The notes under the pieces are model-generated. The model was not told the DNA's origin. It did not search any database and was given only the letters and a program-made list of their open reading frames with translations. 64,000 nt of DNA from NCBI GenBank assembly GCA_907165135.1, contig OU015569.1:8804501-8868500 (forward strand), given 5' to 3'. A program made the translations under genes and the position numbers. Source of the stretch: Oikopleura dioica (taxonomy: Eukaryota > Chordata > Appendicularia > Copelata > Oikopleuridae). This document shows, one piece after another, positions 45,174 through 57,300 of the stretch; within the stretch, counting starts at the first letter, position 1, and each line of letters opens with the position of its first letter.

Positions 45174-46458
45174 TCTTGAAAGCTCGACTTGAATCCACTT
45201 TAGCAGCCTTTTTATTTTGCAAAATTATCAAATTAACAATTTTACAATCAAAAAATAGAATTTAAACTTCGAAGATAATGTTTTCAAGGCTTTCCTTTGC
45301 GTAAAAGTCTCGGAAGTCATTGCATCGTCATCTGGTCATGTTTTATTTCGTCAAATTTGTCTAAAAAGCGCGAAATTTTAGAATAATCAATCGATCAGGA
45401 ATAAAAACACTTTGTCGCCTCGCCCCGTTTGATAGTTCACTGTAATCCGTCAATGGGAATGTCGAGCGACAAAGACTAAGAGGATGAATGTATCCTCAAT
45501 CGAGCAATGAATTAATGATCCAAAACACTTTTTTACGGCTTCCCGCGAACGCTCTTCAACTCTAATCCCCTTCAACTTAACAATATCCAATTTGACTAGA
45601 CAATTCTCTTTTTAAAAATTTATACAAATTTCAAATTATCCTTCACAGATGCGTGGAATTTTCAAAGATTAAAAAGACAAACTAAGAAAATAATAATTAA
45701 AAAATAAATAATAATAATCGTGCAGCATTTCTATAAAATCAGAAATAGGTTTCTTCTTCTGAAAAAAAATCTGTCTCTTTTGGCAGCTGGAAGGGATGAA
45801 GAGCGCGTGATGAAGGGAGAAGCTAATTCTAATCTTGAGACGGAGGAGTGAGCTTGCTCGATTGTTGGCTCAGAGCGCGGCTTGACCAATGGGCGCGCGC
45901 GGAAAAAGGCGAAAAAGCAATTCCACTTACAAGCAACTTACAGGCGATGCGACCATTGACAGTTCACATTTAAAACAAATACGAACTAGAAGAGACGCTT
46001 CTCAACTTGGTCTCACCGCAGTTATCAATTTCAGATAATTGCAAATTTTGAAAGTTACAGTAGTTACTTTTCTTTTCGTTGAAAAGGTGATTTTTGGTTA
46101 ATATTTTAATTCTATTGTTTGGTGCTTTTATCTGTGTGCGCATTTGAATGCTGAATTTGATTAGGCTCGGTGGAAAATATCATTGGCGGATTAATTAGTC
46201 TCGAATATTTCTGCATTTCCAGCGCGCTCGCCAAAGTCCCTGCGGTTTTATCGAATTAGGAGCCTCCTCTTGAACAAAATCGAACAAAAATCCCGTCAAT
46301 TATACAAATACCAATCCGAATTCAATACCAAGCCGAAGAAAAAACTAAAGAAAATCGAATCAATTACAACTCTCTTCCCAAAACCACTACGCTTTGAAGC
46401 TACTGTAACTTCGAAAATCGACTTCAAGATCGAAAAGCCGCTAATTTTTCTTTTGCTC

Positions 46459-46476
46459 GAAGCCGCGCGCGGCTTC
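46459..46476. repeat. GCCGC/GCGGC hairpin, family member 3
   Basis: GAAGCCGC, GC, GCGGCTTC: the same perfect 8-bp stem as member 2 with a different two-base loop. Confidence 0.55.
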
Positions 46477-48237
46477 TCGACTTGCAGCGAAGCTAGACTC
46501 GTAACGAAGGCGACCTTTCTTGCGTCTGAGTAAAGTCGATCTTGTTGCCAGTCGATTAAACAGTTAATTAATTAGTATCTTAAGTGGGCTTAGTAAGGTG
46601 TGAGTTGACGATCGTGTGAAGTATTTCTTTGGAATGATTTTTGAATTAATTGGCGCTCGGTGGACTCGAAAATGGTGCAATTTGCGGATCTGAGGTGTTT
46701 CATTTTGAACAGCTTGAGCTTAGCGAATATATTCAAAGGCAATTCGAACTGATCCAAAAATTGGCACTTGAAAATGTTCATTGTGGTCTTATTATACCCA
46801 CTAGAGCATCTTTTTTTACAGGCAACATGGTAATCCCCAAATTGTCGCACAAAACTCAAAAGGCCCCAAATATCGCCCGAGTGGATTAGCCATTATTACT
46901 TGCTTAGCCGCAAAAATAATTCTATTTTTCTATGACAAAGGATGGACTTAGGGCGCAAAAATAATTGTGCGCGACCAATTAGCCACGGAGAGCCGGGAAA
47001 CGCCAGTGTGTACTTTTTCACTAAATCGCAGAGTAATGCAATTCGCCACTCCAGTTACTGCGAGTAAATTCCTGCCAAAAACTAAGAACGCTATTGATAG
47101 ATTTTATTCACAAAATAGGGCGCGTCGCTGGATATCTATTTAGCGCCTTATCACAGAGAAACGTCTTTTTCTGGCGGCGTTTTTAGTCCTTCATTGAGGA
47201 GCCTCTCCTTATCAGCAGGACTGATTAACGAACCTATTTCTTTGTTGACAATTTGCTTCTGAGCTTAGGAATTAAAATTATCGAATTCCATATCGCACCA
47301 TAAACACCGGGATTAACTTCTGTACTATAAACGAAGGATTAGAATCTACGCCAGGCCTTCTTCGAATCACTTATTCTATGCATCAGTCCACGTCTTTGGA
47401 GGCAGCCGTAGCTCGGCCCAGGGCGCGCGAATAATAAAATTCAGCCTCGAATTGCCGTTGCTGTATTGTCTGGCCTTGAAAGGTCTTAATTTATTGAAAG
47501 TGGATCTGCGATTAAAATTGTCTCGCTGGCTAATGACATTTACTCTGCGGGACTCTCACAATGGCTACATTTTTTGTGCTTGATAGCGTCAAGTGTATTT
47601 TATTTTAATTTTGTTCAGTGAACTTTGCGGGCTAAGCGAACGTCTGTACAGTATAAACTCTGGTCCCGGTGCAGTTTCAACTTGAATAATATTACATTAC
47701 AGTCAGCATAAATTGCGAGAACGAAGAAGGGTCGTGAAAAGTTAAATGAGAAAAGAAACTTGCCCTGATCAAAATTAAGCCCAAACTTTCAAAACTCGAT
47801 TCGCTGAAAAACGACGTTTTTCTTTTATCGCTAAGAAGGCTGGGATTAATTGTGATCAGGCCAGTTGTTTGTGCATAAAACAGTAGAAAGTGTTTCTTGA
47901 AGCAAAGTAGTTTTACCGCAGTTTTCATCTGGAAGACACAAAAAGTAATTGTATTTACAAAAGAAAAAAATAAAATGAGATTTTCGATTTGTCGCCCTCG
48001 AAATAATTTTTTGGCGGATTTTCCGACCATAATGCTGTAATTGGATTGATTTGGTCTAATCACTTGTTTGATTTTGGCGAATTGGATTTTTGGGCGAAAT
48101 TGAATTCTCATTAGTGAGCGAGATAGAATAGGATAAATAGGATGGCGCTGACCGCAGGGAAAAGTCAGTCGCCATATCCGGCAGAAACGAAGGTTACGTG
48201 AGGTCAGGCAGGGTCACATTCAACGTCGACGCTTGGT

Positions 48238-50552
48238 TTACTCGGCTTCCACGGGAGTGATTTCAGACACTTTCGAGTTCTCCGACTCCACGGGCTCTTC
48301 TTCGATCGTAAGTTCCTTAATTTGACTTCTATCTCTTATCGAAGATGCTTTAACTCACCGCTCTGATTTGGCTGACATCGGCTTTAATCGGAGTCGAGGT
48401 TTCTAGCGCGCCGGGGCTGACGCGCTCTTGCTTCGGCGATGGCGGCATCATCGGTGCAGCAGACAATTCAGTTTCATTCTGATTGACTGGCTCCATCTGA
48501 GTGAGAACAGCCGAGAGCCCAGTGAAGAGCTGGAATGCCAAATTTCGGAGGCCATTGAGATAATCCTTCTTTGCGGTCGTCTGAAAAAGTCATTTCTGAC
48601 CAATTGGAAAGATAAGTTTTCACTCACCATTTCAGCGACAATGTCCGTCACGTTGGGAACCAGTGGGCTAGCCACCCTATTTGCCCCATTCTGCGCCATG
48701 AGGTTTGCGATTGCTCCTTCCAAGGCGGGGTTGACCCCGGGCAAGTTGGGGATCGAAGTAGGCGGTGGGGAGACTCGCGCACGTTTCAGATCGGGTGATT
48801 CAGAACTTGAAACTCAGCATGAAGATTTTCAGTTGAAGTTATTAAATACCTGTCGGGGGCGGCTCGCTTCAATGATGTCGTTTCCGGTGATTTGTTGGTG
48901 GCCGAGAAATGGGGCTGTGGGAAACTGCTGCCTGCATGCACGCGAGCCATCAGGTTCCTTTGAAAAGCGGCCTAAGATATTCGATTAGTTTCAGGAAACG
49001 TCACAATCATGTTGATCAAGGCGCTAGTAAATTAACGCTTCCTACCTGCTGCTGCTGGAAGACGTTGTTTTTGTTGTCTTCGAGGTCATCGTCGCTCTCT
49101 GTTGTGACTGTGGCCTGTTGCTGTGGAGTTGGAAGGCCTGCCACTTGCGACATCGCGTGCGAGAGGATAGTCGGGTTGGGAAGGGGAGAGTTGTGCAGTC
49201 CGCTGAAGAGAGGATTCGAACTGTTCATCAATTGAGCGAGCGCTGCCGGGTTCTCTCTCAGCTGAGGTGGTAGATTCGCCAAGATCTTGCTCAAGTTTGG
49301 ATTCAGCGCCGCTGCGTGGTGAAGATTGTTTCCGAAGACAGACGTCGGCACTTGTGTGGGCGGCTGCACGACTGGCGACGACTGTGACGGCGGCGACTTG
49401 CGCGTTCTGTCCGAGTTGAAGTCCGAATAACTCGCTGAAGAAGTATTGTTGTCGTCCTGCTTGCCGTTTGACTCGGTGGACATGATCTCGGCCATACGGT
49501 CGTACCATTTCCAGTCTCGCATTTCGCCGTGGCCAGCTTCGACGGCGGCGCGACGCTGCCGGAACTGCGCCTTCAGGTTTTGGAGCTTGGCAGTTACTTG
49601 GTCTTTGCAGTAGTTGGCGACTGTGCGTTTGTTGAGCTGCTCCGTAATCTGAAGTTCGGTTTCAAATATGAGAGATACTAATAAGAAGCGCGATAAATGC
49701 AATAAAGCGCGAGAGAAGTATTGGAATCAATTCTGGCATTCATTTTAATCAGCCAAGAGAAGAGCTTGTCTCACTTGGCTCAGCAAAATTGAATTTGTCC
49801 TAAGACAATACCCTTTCAAAACCAATTAATTTTTAGATAAATCTTTTTCACTCAAAATGATGAATATTTATCAAATTATCGCGAATAGGAAAAATATAAA
49901 ATTAAATTACTCAGCCTGTCAGGCGAGATTTTCGGGCGCGATACAATTTGGCTAATTGAATTTGAGTTTGAAATTTTGCTCGAGCGTAACCTTTGGCGAA
50001 ATTCGAGGCCAATTATTTTCTGTTTTGAAAAGTAGCTTTTGTTGCTCGATTTGAAAATTAGAAGAAATTAAGGACAGGGCCGAGGTTCGAGTGAATTTTT
50101 TTTATCTCAACAAGAGCTTAGCGGGACAATGGTCGAGACGCAATTTTGGTAAGCCTTAATTTCAATACTTGTCTTTGTGCGGCGGGACTAAATAAGTCAT
50201 TCAAAAATAATTTCGGTCTCCCGCTACGCTCCCCGAAAGTTTACCTGGTGGAAAGCACCCTTGCCGAGTCTGCCTGAGTCGAGCGTCCTCTCCTCCTGTA
50301 CCATCTTGTAGCAGTCGAGCAGCATCTCAACGTGCGCGTCGGGCATGCGGCTGCGTCCACCGGAGATACCAAAAGCACTTCTACGGGTTCCCACAAGTTG
50401 ATCATGAAATGAGCTAAATTTTCAAATTCGCTATTATATTTTTAGGGACCCAACCTAAGTTGGCTGAGCTGATGGCTCAATGCCTGGTGGCTCATTCCGA
50501 GCCCCAGTTGTCCTCCAAGAGCAGCTGGCAGACCTGCCATTGCGTTCATCAT
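48238..50552 (-). CDS. Myb/SANT-like DNA-binding protein
   Basis: The start MMNAMAGLPAALGGQLGLG follows TTTTTAG by a few bases. The next exon gives RSRMPDAHVEMLLDCYKM then GKGAFHQ, and after an intron of about 0.6 kb comes ITEQLNKRTVANYCKDQV, KLQNLKAQFRQRRAAVE and DWKWYDRMAEIMS: a trihelix/Myb-SANT-like (MADF-related) fold. The rest is low complexity: Ser-rich, KSPPSQSSPVVQPPTQ, NLPPQLRENPAALAQLM, acidic ESDDDLEDN, Gln run, SSESPDLKRARVSPPP, and a helix DYLNGLRNLAFQLFTGLS. It ends EEPVESENSKVSEI...VEAE. Stop at 48238. Such proteins act as sequence-specific regulators. Exact orthologue not recognised. It is flanked on both sides by unusually large gene-poor intervals, as is common for developmental regulators. 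Confidence 0.75.
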
Positions 50553-52579
50553 TATTCTAAAAACGATTATATTTTTGATAACTTGGTTGAGAATTAAGAT
50601 GAATAAGCTTGTAAGTGGCTTTTCGCTATATTTTCAAGACTTCAAGAGTTGTTAGTGACTCCACTACTTGTTAGTTTGTGCAGGGCAAAAGAGCTGGACT
50701 TACCTTTGGTTGTTTGAAATGGTTGGATCGAGGGTGAAATCTCTTTTGGTCAACTAAAACTCTCGCTGGGAAAAGTCAATTTCGAGTATATTATAAACCT
50801 TGTGGTGGGATTGGTATTACAAATGATTGTGTGTTTAATGTGTACGAAAAAATTAACCAGCTTGGGATGGAAATAGCAAAGCTGCACCGCCACCAGCTCA
50901 GGAGCGCCGCCGCGGACGAGCTCGGCGCGCACTCTTGCGCCGCTGATTTTTAAAATCGTCCTAATAATTTTATACTATTTATCTCACCCTCGACTACCTA
51001 GCCCAGCATAACATCAATCGAGTAAAGCACTATCTCAGTTATTTGCTGCTTCGACGAGGCAAAGGAAAGCGTAGAAGGAAGCAGCGTAGCTGCAAGACCG
51101 CGGCCTGGCGGGATCTTGGCGCACAACCAATAATTGGAGTTAGAAAATGACATTTTTGTCAGAACGGCGCTGTTTCTTGGGCGCCAAAGGCGATACGCTC
51201 AGACTCTGGAATACTTGACAAGACGAAAGCATCCCCTGATGCATGAACATCAAGGAAAGATTTTATAGAATTACGCCCTCTTGGAATATCTTCATCGATA
51301 ATTATCGCCGATAATTTATCGGTAAGCTCCAATGGCCATTGCAAATAAAGTCGAACTGTTTTGAGAAAATGTTGACTTTAAAGTTTAAACAGTAATTTGT
51401 TCAAGTATTTTTCCGGGCAAATAAATTGATCGAGCAGTGAATGGGTGGGGGACTCTCGCTGGCTGGGATTTTTGGTCTTTTGTGCATCGTGATTTAGAAA
51501 ACATACAATTACCCTAAATGAAGAATAGCGCAACAATACGTTCAGCTGGCGATGGTTTAACTTATTGAACTAAATGAAATTCCCATTTTATGACCAGACA
51601 CCATGAAAAGTATTTCTTTCGCTTTTGATTGATAGCCTTCATCCGGAAAAATGAAATTAAGAAATATTTAAACGGCTTTTGGGAGGGAGCTAAAAAGGAT
51701 CAAGCGCGTCTCTCGAGCATGAACAGCCTAACAACGCCAGAAGCCTTTGAATAAATGGACTCGATTCTTGGGCACTGAAAGTTTAATCTCGATATTTTCG
51801 CTTGCAATCAGCGAGTGTAAATAGAAAGGACAAAAAGTGGGCGCGTGTAAATTCCTACTTATTTTTGCAAAAATATTGATTACGGATCTGAGCGGAGCAG
51901 ATTTCGGAAATGAAATAAGTGAAAATACATGTTGGCGTTAGAAAGTAAGGTTAGAGGGAAAAGCAATTTAATAAATTTGCAAATTGCAAAATTGACAACG
52001 CCCTGGCTGAGAATGCCATAACTTTGATTGCCACTTGCCGAAATCAATTTATGCAAAACCCTTTATTCGCCCAATTAATCAAAGAGTCAAGCCAATCTTG
52101 CAGCGCGCAGCTCGGCGCCCCAAATGCCTGACCCAACTTTACAGCCGTTAAACTCACTACCGATCTATACTTCCAACAGCTATCTACATAACAGCTACAG
52201 TTGGAAATTAATAAAGTTGATTTGTCGAACTTGTTTCGTTCAGAAGTAGATCAGACTGCGATCCATCAACTGAATGATGTGAAAACCAATGTCCTCTTTG
52301 GCAGATGAACTTGATTTAAAACTTTATTTATCTATATTTATCTTTCACACTAGTTGAGCGGCGACTACCAGTAGTATTTGGCGTTACTGGAGCACTCGCG
52401 CTCTCTGCTAATTAAACATATTACTTCCATCGAAATAATGAGAGTGCACTTTAACGCACAACAGATTTGAATTAATCTAAACTCGCCACTCAAATTGGCC
52501 TTTTCGCGGCTGAGCAAAAGGTCAATTCTACCGCGCTAATCAAATTCCAAAGACGCTAAAAATGGGGATGAGCAATAAA
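50553..52579. other. Upstream region of Myb/SANT gene
   Basis: No gene confirmed. The minus ORF at 51159-51344 (MQWPLELTDKLSAIII ... DVHASGDAFVLSSIP ... FGAQETAPF) has balanced amino-acid use and could be an exon or a mobile-element fragment, but no splice context or homology was recognised. The rest is AT-rich. Confidence 0.4.
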
Positions 52580-53185
52580 GACGATTTTCAATAAGGATTT
52601 CTGAGTGAAATCCTGACCCAACTTTTTTATTAGCTCATCTGAAAGAGCGTAAAAAGTTACCCGAGAAGAGCCCTCAAAATCTTGATTTTTTGTTGAAGTT
52701 GACGTCACAGCACGTGATTGAAGTTCCAAAGTACCGGATTTCTCCTACGCCCGCATTTCCAAGTCCTCTTAGCTACCCGGGCGTTTGATAGCTGAAAATG
52801 ATCGTCTCGTTGAGCTCTAGGTCAGCATCTAGTTTTCATCACATTCCATTCATTTTTTTCAACCCTTTTTGAAATCACCTGTTTGCGAAAAATATTGATT
52901 TTGAGAAAGAAAGGTTGAGAAGGGATGAAAACACGATGCTGACCTAGAGCTCAACTAGACGATCATTTTCAGCTATCATACGCCCGGGTAGCTAAGAGGA
53001 CTTGGAAATGCGGGCGTAGGAGAAATCCGGTACTCTGGAACTTCAATCACGTGCTGTGACGTCAACTTCAACAAAAAATCAAGATTTTGAGGGCTCTTCT
53101 CGGGTAACTTTTTACGCTCTTTCAGATGAGCATATAAAAAAGGGGGGGTCAGGATTTCACTCAGAAATCCTTATTGAAAATCGTC
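52580..53185. mobile_element. 606-bp foldback element with near-identical 260-bp arms
   Basis: Left arm 52580-52839 and right arm 52925-53185 are reverse complements with only a handful of differences, starting GACGATTTTCAATAAGG at the left and ending CCTTATTGAAAATCGTC. The 85-bp centre is the only unpaired part. A run of A flanks both ends (possible AAA target duplication, not decisive). No transposase is encoded; the ORF at 53056-53307 lies in and beyond the right arm and looks accidental. High arm identity suggests recent insertion or gene conversion between arms. Confidence 0.8.
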
Positions 53186-53773
53186 AAAACGTAATATCAA
53201 ATGATTGGGCTCGCATCCGGCTCGCAGTGGTTTGCTTTTTTGATCGATGGCGAAATCAACAAAATGTGATTTGGATAGCCGAAATAGACATTTTCGCTAA
53301 CATTTGACCAAAATAGGAATACAAGTGCCAGTCAATAGGCAGCGCAAATAGCCCTAAACGATAATAAACGTCCGCTGGAGCAGCTGATCACTGCCGCCAG
53401 TGATCTGGCCGACCCAGAAAAGTTATGATTACCATTTTCCATGCGCCAGTTGATTCTTATTGAGTCGATCTAAGATCTAACCATTGTTCGCCTGTTGTTT
53501 TAGAAAAGAGTAACATTGTTGGGTTAGCAACTAGGTGAAGAATAACTTGTATTTTTAACACACTTTTAGCTATTGAAACAGTTCGAAATGTAATTGTTCG
53601 CGGCTCTGCTGGGAAAATGAGTTTCCAAAATCTACAAAAGAAAATCATTTCCTCCCTAAGCACCCGCCATTCATCTTTGAGTGCTTCTTGCTCAATACAG
53701 CTCCTGCTGTACTTCGTTTACAGTCGACTGCGTGCCCTTACTATAATAATGAATACTTAAGGGAACCCAGCAC
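53186..53773. other. Interval before tRNA, no gene seen
   Basis: No coding, repeat or RNA signal apart from short chance ORFs. Confidence 0.45.
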
Positions 53774-53855
53774 GCTGCGATGGCCGAGTGGTTAAGGCGA
53801 GAGATTAGAAATCTCTTGGGGTCTCCCCGCGCAGGTTCGAATCCTGTTCGCAGCG
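53774..53855 (+). tRNA. tRNA-Ser(AGA)
   Basis: An 82-nt tRNA. Acceptor stem GCTGCGA pairs with TCGCAGC (53848-53854), discriminator G. D-arm/A box TGGCCGAGTGG, anticodon stem AGAGA-TCTCT with loop TTAGAAA giving anticodon AGA, a long variable arm TGGGGTCTCCCCGC typical of class II tRNA-Ser, and B box GGTTCGAATCC. A TTTTTT terminator follows at about 53864. No intron, no encoded CCA. All arms look intact. Confidence 0.97.
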
Positions 53856-55308
53856 AATATCCTTTTTTCTAGTGCCAAATTGATCCGAAACTAGAATCTG
53901 GGATCCCAGATTTTTACACAGATTGCGTAGCCCAGACTGGAACGGCCTCTAGAAGAGAACGTGTGAAGAGTGCATTTCGATTAGACTTTGCTTGCGTGGC
54001 TTTTTGCTAATCGAAACTTCAAAGAACGCGTATATCATTGTATCTCTGGCGAAAAAAAAATGAGTATTTCATGTGCCGTTGGGCACTTCCGGTGAAACGA
54101 TCAATTTCGAATTCTATTAGGGCCGGATTACATGAGAAGCTAAGTCCTTATTACAAGTGTGTATTTTCTTTTCTTTATAAAATAACTCTGGTCGGGGCAA
54201 GTTGAAGAGGCTTTTGGCAATTTCGAATTTGACGGATCGGGCGGATTATTATTCAAAATTTTGATTTGGGAGGGGAGGCCACTTCCTGGAGCACTCTTGA
54301 GATGAAAATTAAAAACGGAAGCTATATCCGGCATCAAAAGATAAATTTATACGTTTTCAATAGCCCAGCTCGCTGCCAAATTCGGATTCAGTCAAGTTAC
54401 GGCCAAAAATCAATGTGAAATTAATTAGAAAGATCAATTAGTCTTCCGTTCGACATTATCGCTTATTCTAATTGCTCTCGATAAATACAAGCACTGGAGT
54501 CGATAAGCTGTTTACTGGCACCGCCAATCTTGATTTTAGTAAATTATTCGTATTGACCTTTCCCCGCCCCATTCACGTAACCGAGCTGGTGACTTTGAGA
54601 AATCTCGCAATTTTCCAAGAAGCCAAAACAAGTCACCCTCCTTAATCCCCTTCATCACGCATCGCCCGAAATGACCTGTTCTAGATTCTCATCGAGCCCG
54701 GAAACCCTTTGAACTCTGTTTTGTCTTTGGTAATCTCAAAACGCTACGAAACGTCTTATCGCCCCGAACTCCCTTACTTTTGCATAATTCCTGAAGTTGT
54801 GCTCTCATCAAAACATCTTTCAGTTTCCAAGAATTTCGTCGCATTCAAAACTTTCGAGTAGCTTTCATTCCGACGAGTTAAAATTGTGATTTTCGCTCAT
54901 TAGACGAATTACCCGAGCATTATGGAAAGACGAATTAGATTTCAGGCTATGCGCTAAAACTAATACCATTTTCGGTACTAAACAGTATTTTTCGGACAAA
55001 ATTCAATTCTTCAGGCTTAACTTCATCTCACTAACTCTGTGTGATTTTTATCACCAAGATAATAAATTTGATTAATTCTAATTATACGAAAGTTTTAGCA
55101 AGACTAAAAAGTCGACTACTTTAATTGTAAATGCTGAGAGATATTCATAAAAAAATATGCGTAAGAGGCATTTTTTGATAGTTATTTTAAATAAAATTGA
55201 TAAAATTGGAGCTGAAAACAAGGAAGAGAACTTTTTGGACAGACAGAAGAAGAACTAACAGAAAGAATAGAAAAGACGATTTATCCGGCAGAAAGATTTT
55301 TTTTCTTC
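53856..55308. other. Interval after tRNA, no gene seen
   Basis: AT-rich DNA. No ORF with coding character. The minus ORF 54140-54337 and plus ORF 55197-55388 lack signals and the latter overlaps the gene-fragment copy. Confidence 0.45.
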
Positions 55309-55460
55309 ATACGATGACTGTTTGCATCATCAAATCTAAGCATCGCACCGATTGTTTCGGAGATAATTTATCTATGGTCCATAGATAAATTACTATGGAT
55401 CATAGTCTATGATTCATGCTATCATAGGCCATGATTTGATAATTTCGAAATAAAGAAACC
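55309..55460 (-). pseudogene. Degenerate fragment copy of the HHAT-like gene
   Basis: Two blocks match the HHAT-like gene in the same order and orientation. 55309-55319 plus 55332-55366 correspond to 60579-60624: 33 of 35 bases in the second part are identical, e.g. GCACCGATTGTTTCGGAGAT. 55429-55458 corresponds to about 60806-60842 (CCATGAT...ATTTGA, AATTTCG, AAATAAAGAAAC). Between them the donor sequence is deleted or replaced by short palindromes (TAATTTATCTATGG facing CCATAGATAAATTA, 55364-55392). It is too short and broken to code. Confidence 0.65.
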
Positions 55461-55673
55461 ATCAAAGCTTAAAAATGGCGCGGATGGTGTCGATTTTTAG
55501 AGCGTTAAACCTACTCATTTCGAATTTCACTCGAAAATCTTAATCATGACGTATGATAGGCCAGTGAACCATTCGTTTTGGTAAACTCTGTCCAATAAGC
55601 TTGCTGACTGACATCTATCGAGTAGACTTCTCAGACACGCTACAACACCCTAGCAAACTGAAGAAAAAATAGA

Positions 55674-56777
55674 GATGAAGCTTAGGTCCCGAAAAATTGA
55701 CAATGATGGAGCATCGACATCAGCGTCGAAGATAGCGAAAAGAGAGTCGTTCGAGAGTCTTTTCCCTGGAATGCTGGTTTCCTTCGGAAAATATGGCGAG
55801 TGCGTTGGATCTGAGTGCGATGGGTAAGATAAAAAAGTTTGGTGTCTTGATTACGAAGTTAATTTTTAAGAGTTCCAACAAAAATATGGCCCATCCGAGG
55901 CAGAAACTTATGCGAAATTTGTGCAACGAAGGAGTATGGCAGCAACTTCTTCCGCACCGAGCGCACCCATGTTGTGCTTTCAGACGCAAAATTCAAATGC
56001 CCAGCTTACGACAAAGAAGGAAGCTGCAAATCAAAAGACGTTTGTTTCAAGGGATTTTTCATGGGATCATGTTGCGAGCCAGCCTCGAAAGTTCTATTCG
56101 AGAACGAAAAAGGTAAATCATTACCAGTTTTAAAATAGAATAATAACAGTGTATTTACAGCCCAAGAAAAGCAACTTAAAGTTGTTCATTACTATTACAA
56201 TGAGGAATACAAGTACTTGAATGACTATAAGAATGAATGCGAAAAAGCTAAATCCACGGTTACAACGACAGAACAAACCATAAAACGAGACGAAGAAGCC
56301 TTGAAAAAATTGAAGAAGAAAGTAGAGGAAGCAGAAAAATCCCTTGAGGAGAAGAAGAAAGATCTCAAAGACGAGCAGGAGGATTATGAAGCTGAGAAGA
56401 AACTTTTAATCGATCAAGAAAAGGAGAAGAAGGATGCTCTCAAACGATTCAGACAGATTTCGTACGAATATCATTCGGTCGCTGCAAAATTCTCTTTCGA
56501 CGACGAAGTTGAAGCAAAAGGTTTGAATTATTGATGAAACTTTTTCTATCAATTTTTAGAAAATAGAAAAGACAACCAGTATTGCAAATTTTGCAACGAG
56601 GATTACAACGACACACATCGACGAAAATCATTCTTGCCAAGCTGTGGACATGTTGCTTGTCGAGACTGCTTTCGAAATGCTGACGAGGAAGATGGTGTTA
56701 AAATTTGCCCAGTGCATTGGACCACGGGTTGTTTTAACAGATACTTCGATTATAACGTCTGCACCTTATACGAGTAG
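55674..56777 (+). CDS. Zinc-binding protein with coiled coil and C-terminal RING
   Basis: The start MKLRSRKIDNDGASTSASK lies after an AT-rich leader. Exon 1 ends GKYGECVGSECDG at a GTAAGA donor. Exon 2 carries NLCEICATKEYGSNFF and KFKCPAYDKEGSCKSKDV followed by CFKGFFMGSCCEP, a Cys-rich zinc region. Exon 3 is a long coiled coil (EEALKKLKKKVEEAEK, EEKKKDLKDEQEDYEAEK). Exon 4 has QYCKFCNEDYNDTHRRK, LPSCGHVACRDCF and VKICPV: a RING-type C2/H/C pattern, then a Cys-containing end and TAG at 56775-56777. RING proteins usually act as ubiquitin ligases; here the order (zinc, coiled coil, RING) is the reverse of TRIM proteins. Family not recognised. Confidence 0.7.
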
Positions 56778-57300
56778 TTTGAAAAGTTATCAAAATACTA
56801 TTCAAAAATACGATCAAAAATCGCTTGTTTACTTGCTACCTGCTATTCAAAACTGTCACTGGAAAAAAAAAAACTTGATGATAATTTTCTCAATAGATCG
56901 ACAATCACAACAACAAAAATGAGTTTTCATTTTCAATTCAATGCATTGATTAGCATGGCGAGAAAGTTTAAAAGAGTGCGGAAGAACAAACTGAAATTAA
57001 GGGGGAGTCTTCAAGAATTGACAAAAAAATCTCGACCAAATAAAGGTCTCACTTATCCAAATCTGCTATTGTAACGGTAACATTTGTGATAGAGGGTCAA
57101 GTTTTTGGACGGCATCATCCATTTCAGTTTTGTTTACGGAAAACAAGAGTCAAATATTCTGCAAAGTTTGTTTTTATTTGCAGGTGAATGAGAAGGCAGA
57201 TCTGGTAGCACAAGGTCTGATAGAAAAGCATGCGAAATCGCAATTTGTCGAGAGAATAAAAGAGCAAAAGTGATCTTTAGTCAATATCTTCATTTTTCCT
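56778..57300. other. Convergent 3' interval, no gene seen
   Basis: Between the RING gene (+) and the RGS gene (-), both ending towards it. Holds their 3' ends; nothing else seen. Confidence 0.45.

Larger units (their letters stand above)
41148..48237. other. Seven-kilobase gene-poor stretch with isolated exon signals
   Basis: No ORF here has convincing coding character apart from the Pro-rich exon near 41225-41393 and the mini-exon at 45135-45173. Two GAAGCCGC-N2-GCGGCTTC hairpins occur (43195-43212, 46459-46476). The 139-codon minus ORF at 47692-48111 is low-complexity and AT-driven. For a genome this dense the interval is unusual; it may be introns of one long gene plus cis-regulatory DNA for the Myb/SANT gene. 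Confidence 0.45.

Noticed and set aside
46270-46533. 87-codon plus ORF
   Set aside because: Low-complexity Lys/Ile composition, ends in the GCCGC hairpin region, no support.
47692-48111. 139-codon minus ORF in the gene-poor stretch
   Set aside because: Composition reflects AT-rich DNA (Phe, Lys, Ile, Leu); no domain, splice or start context.
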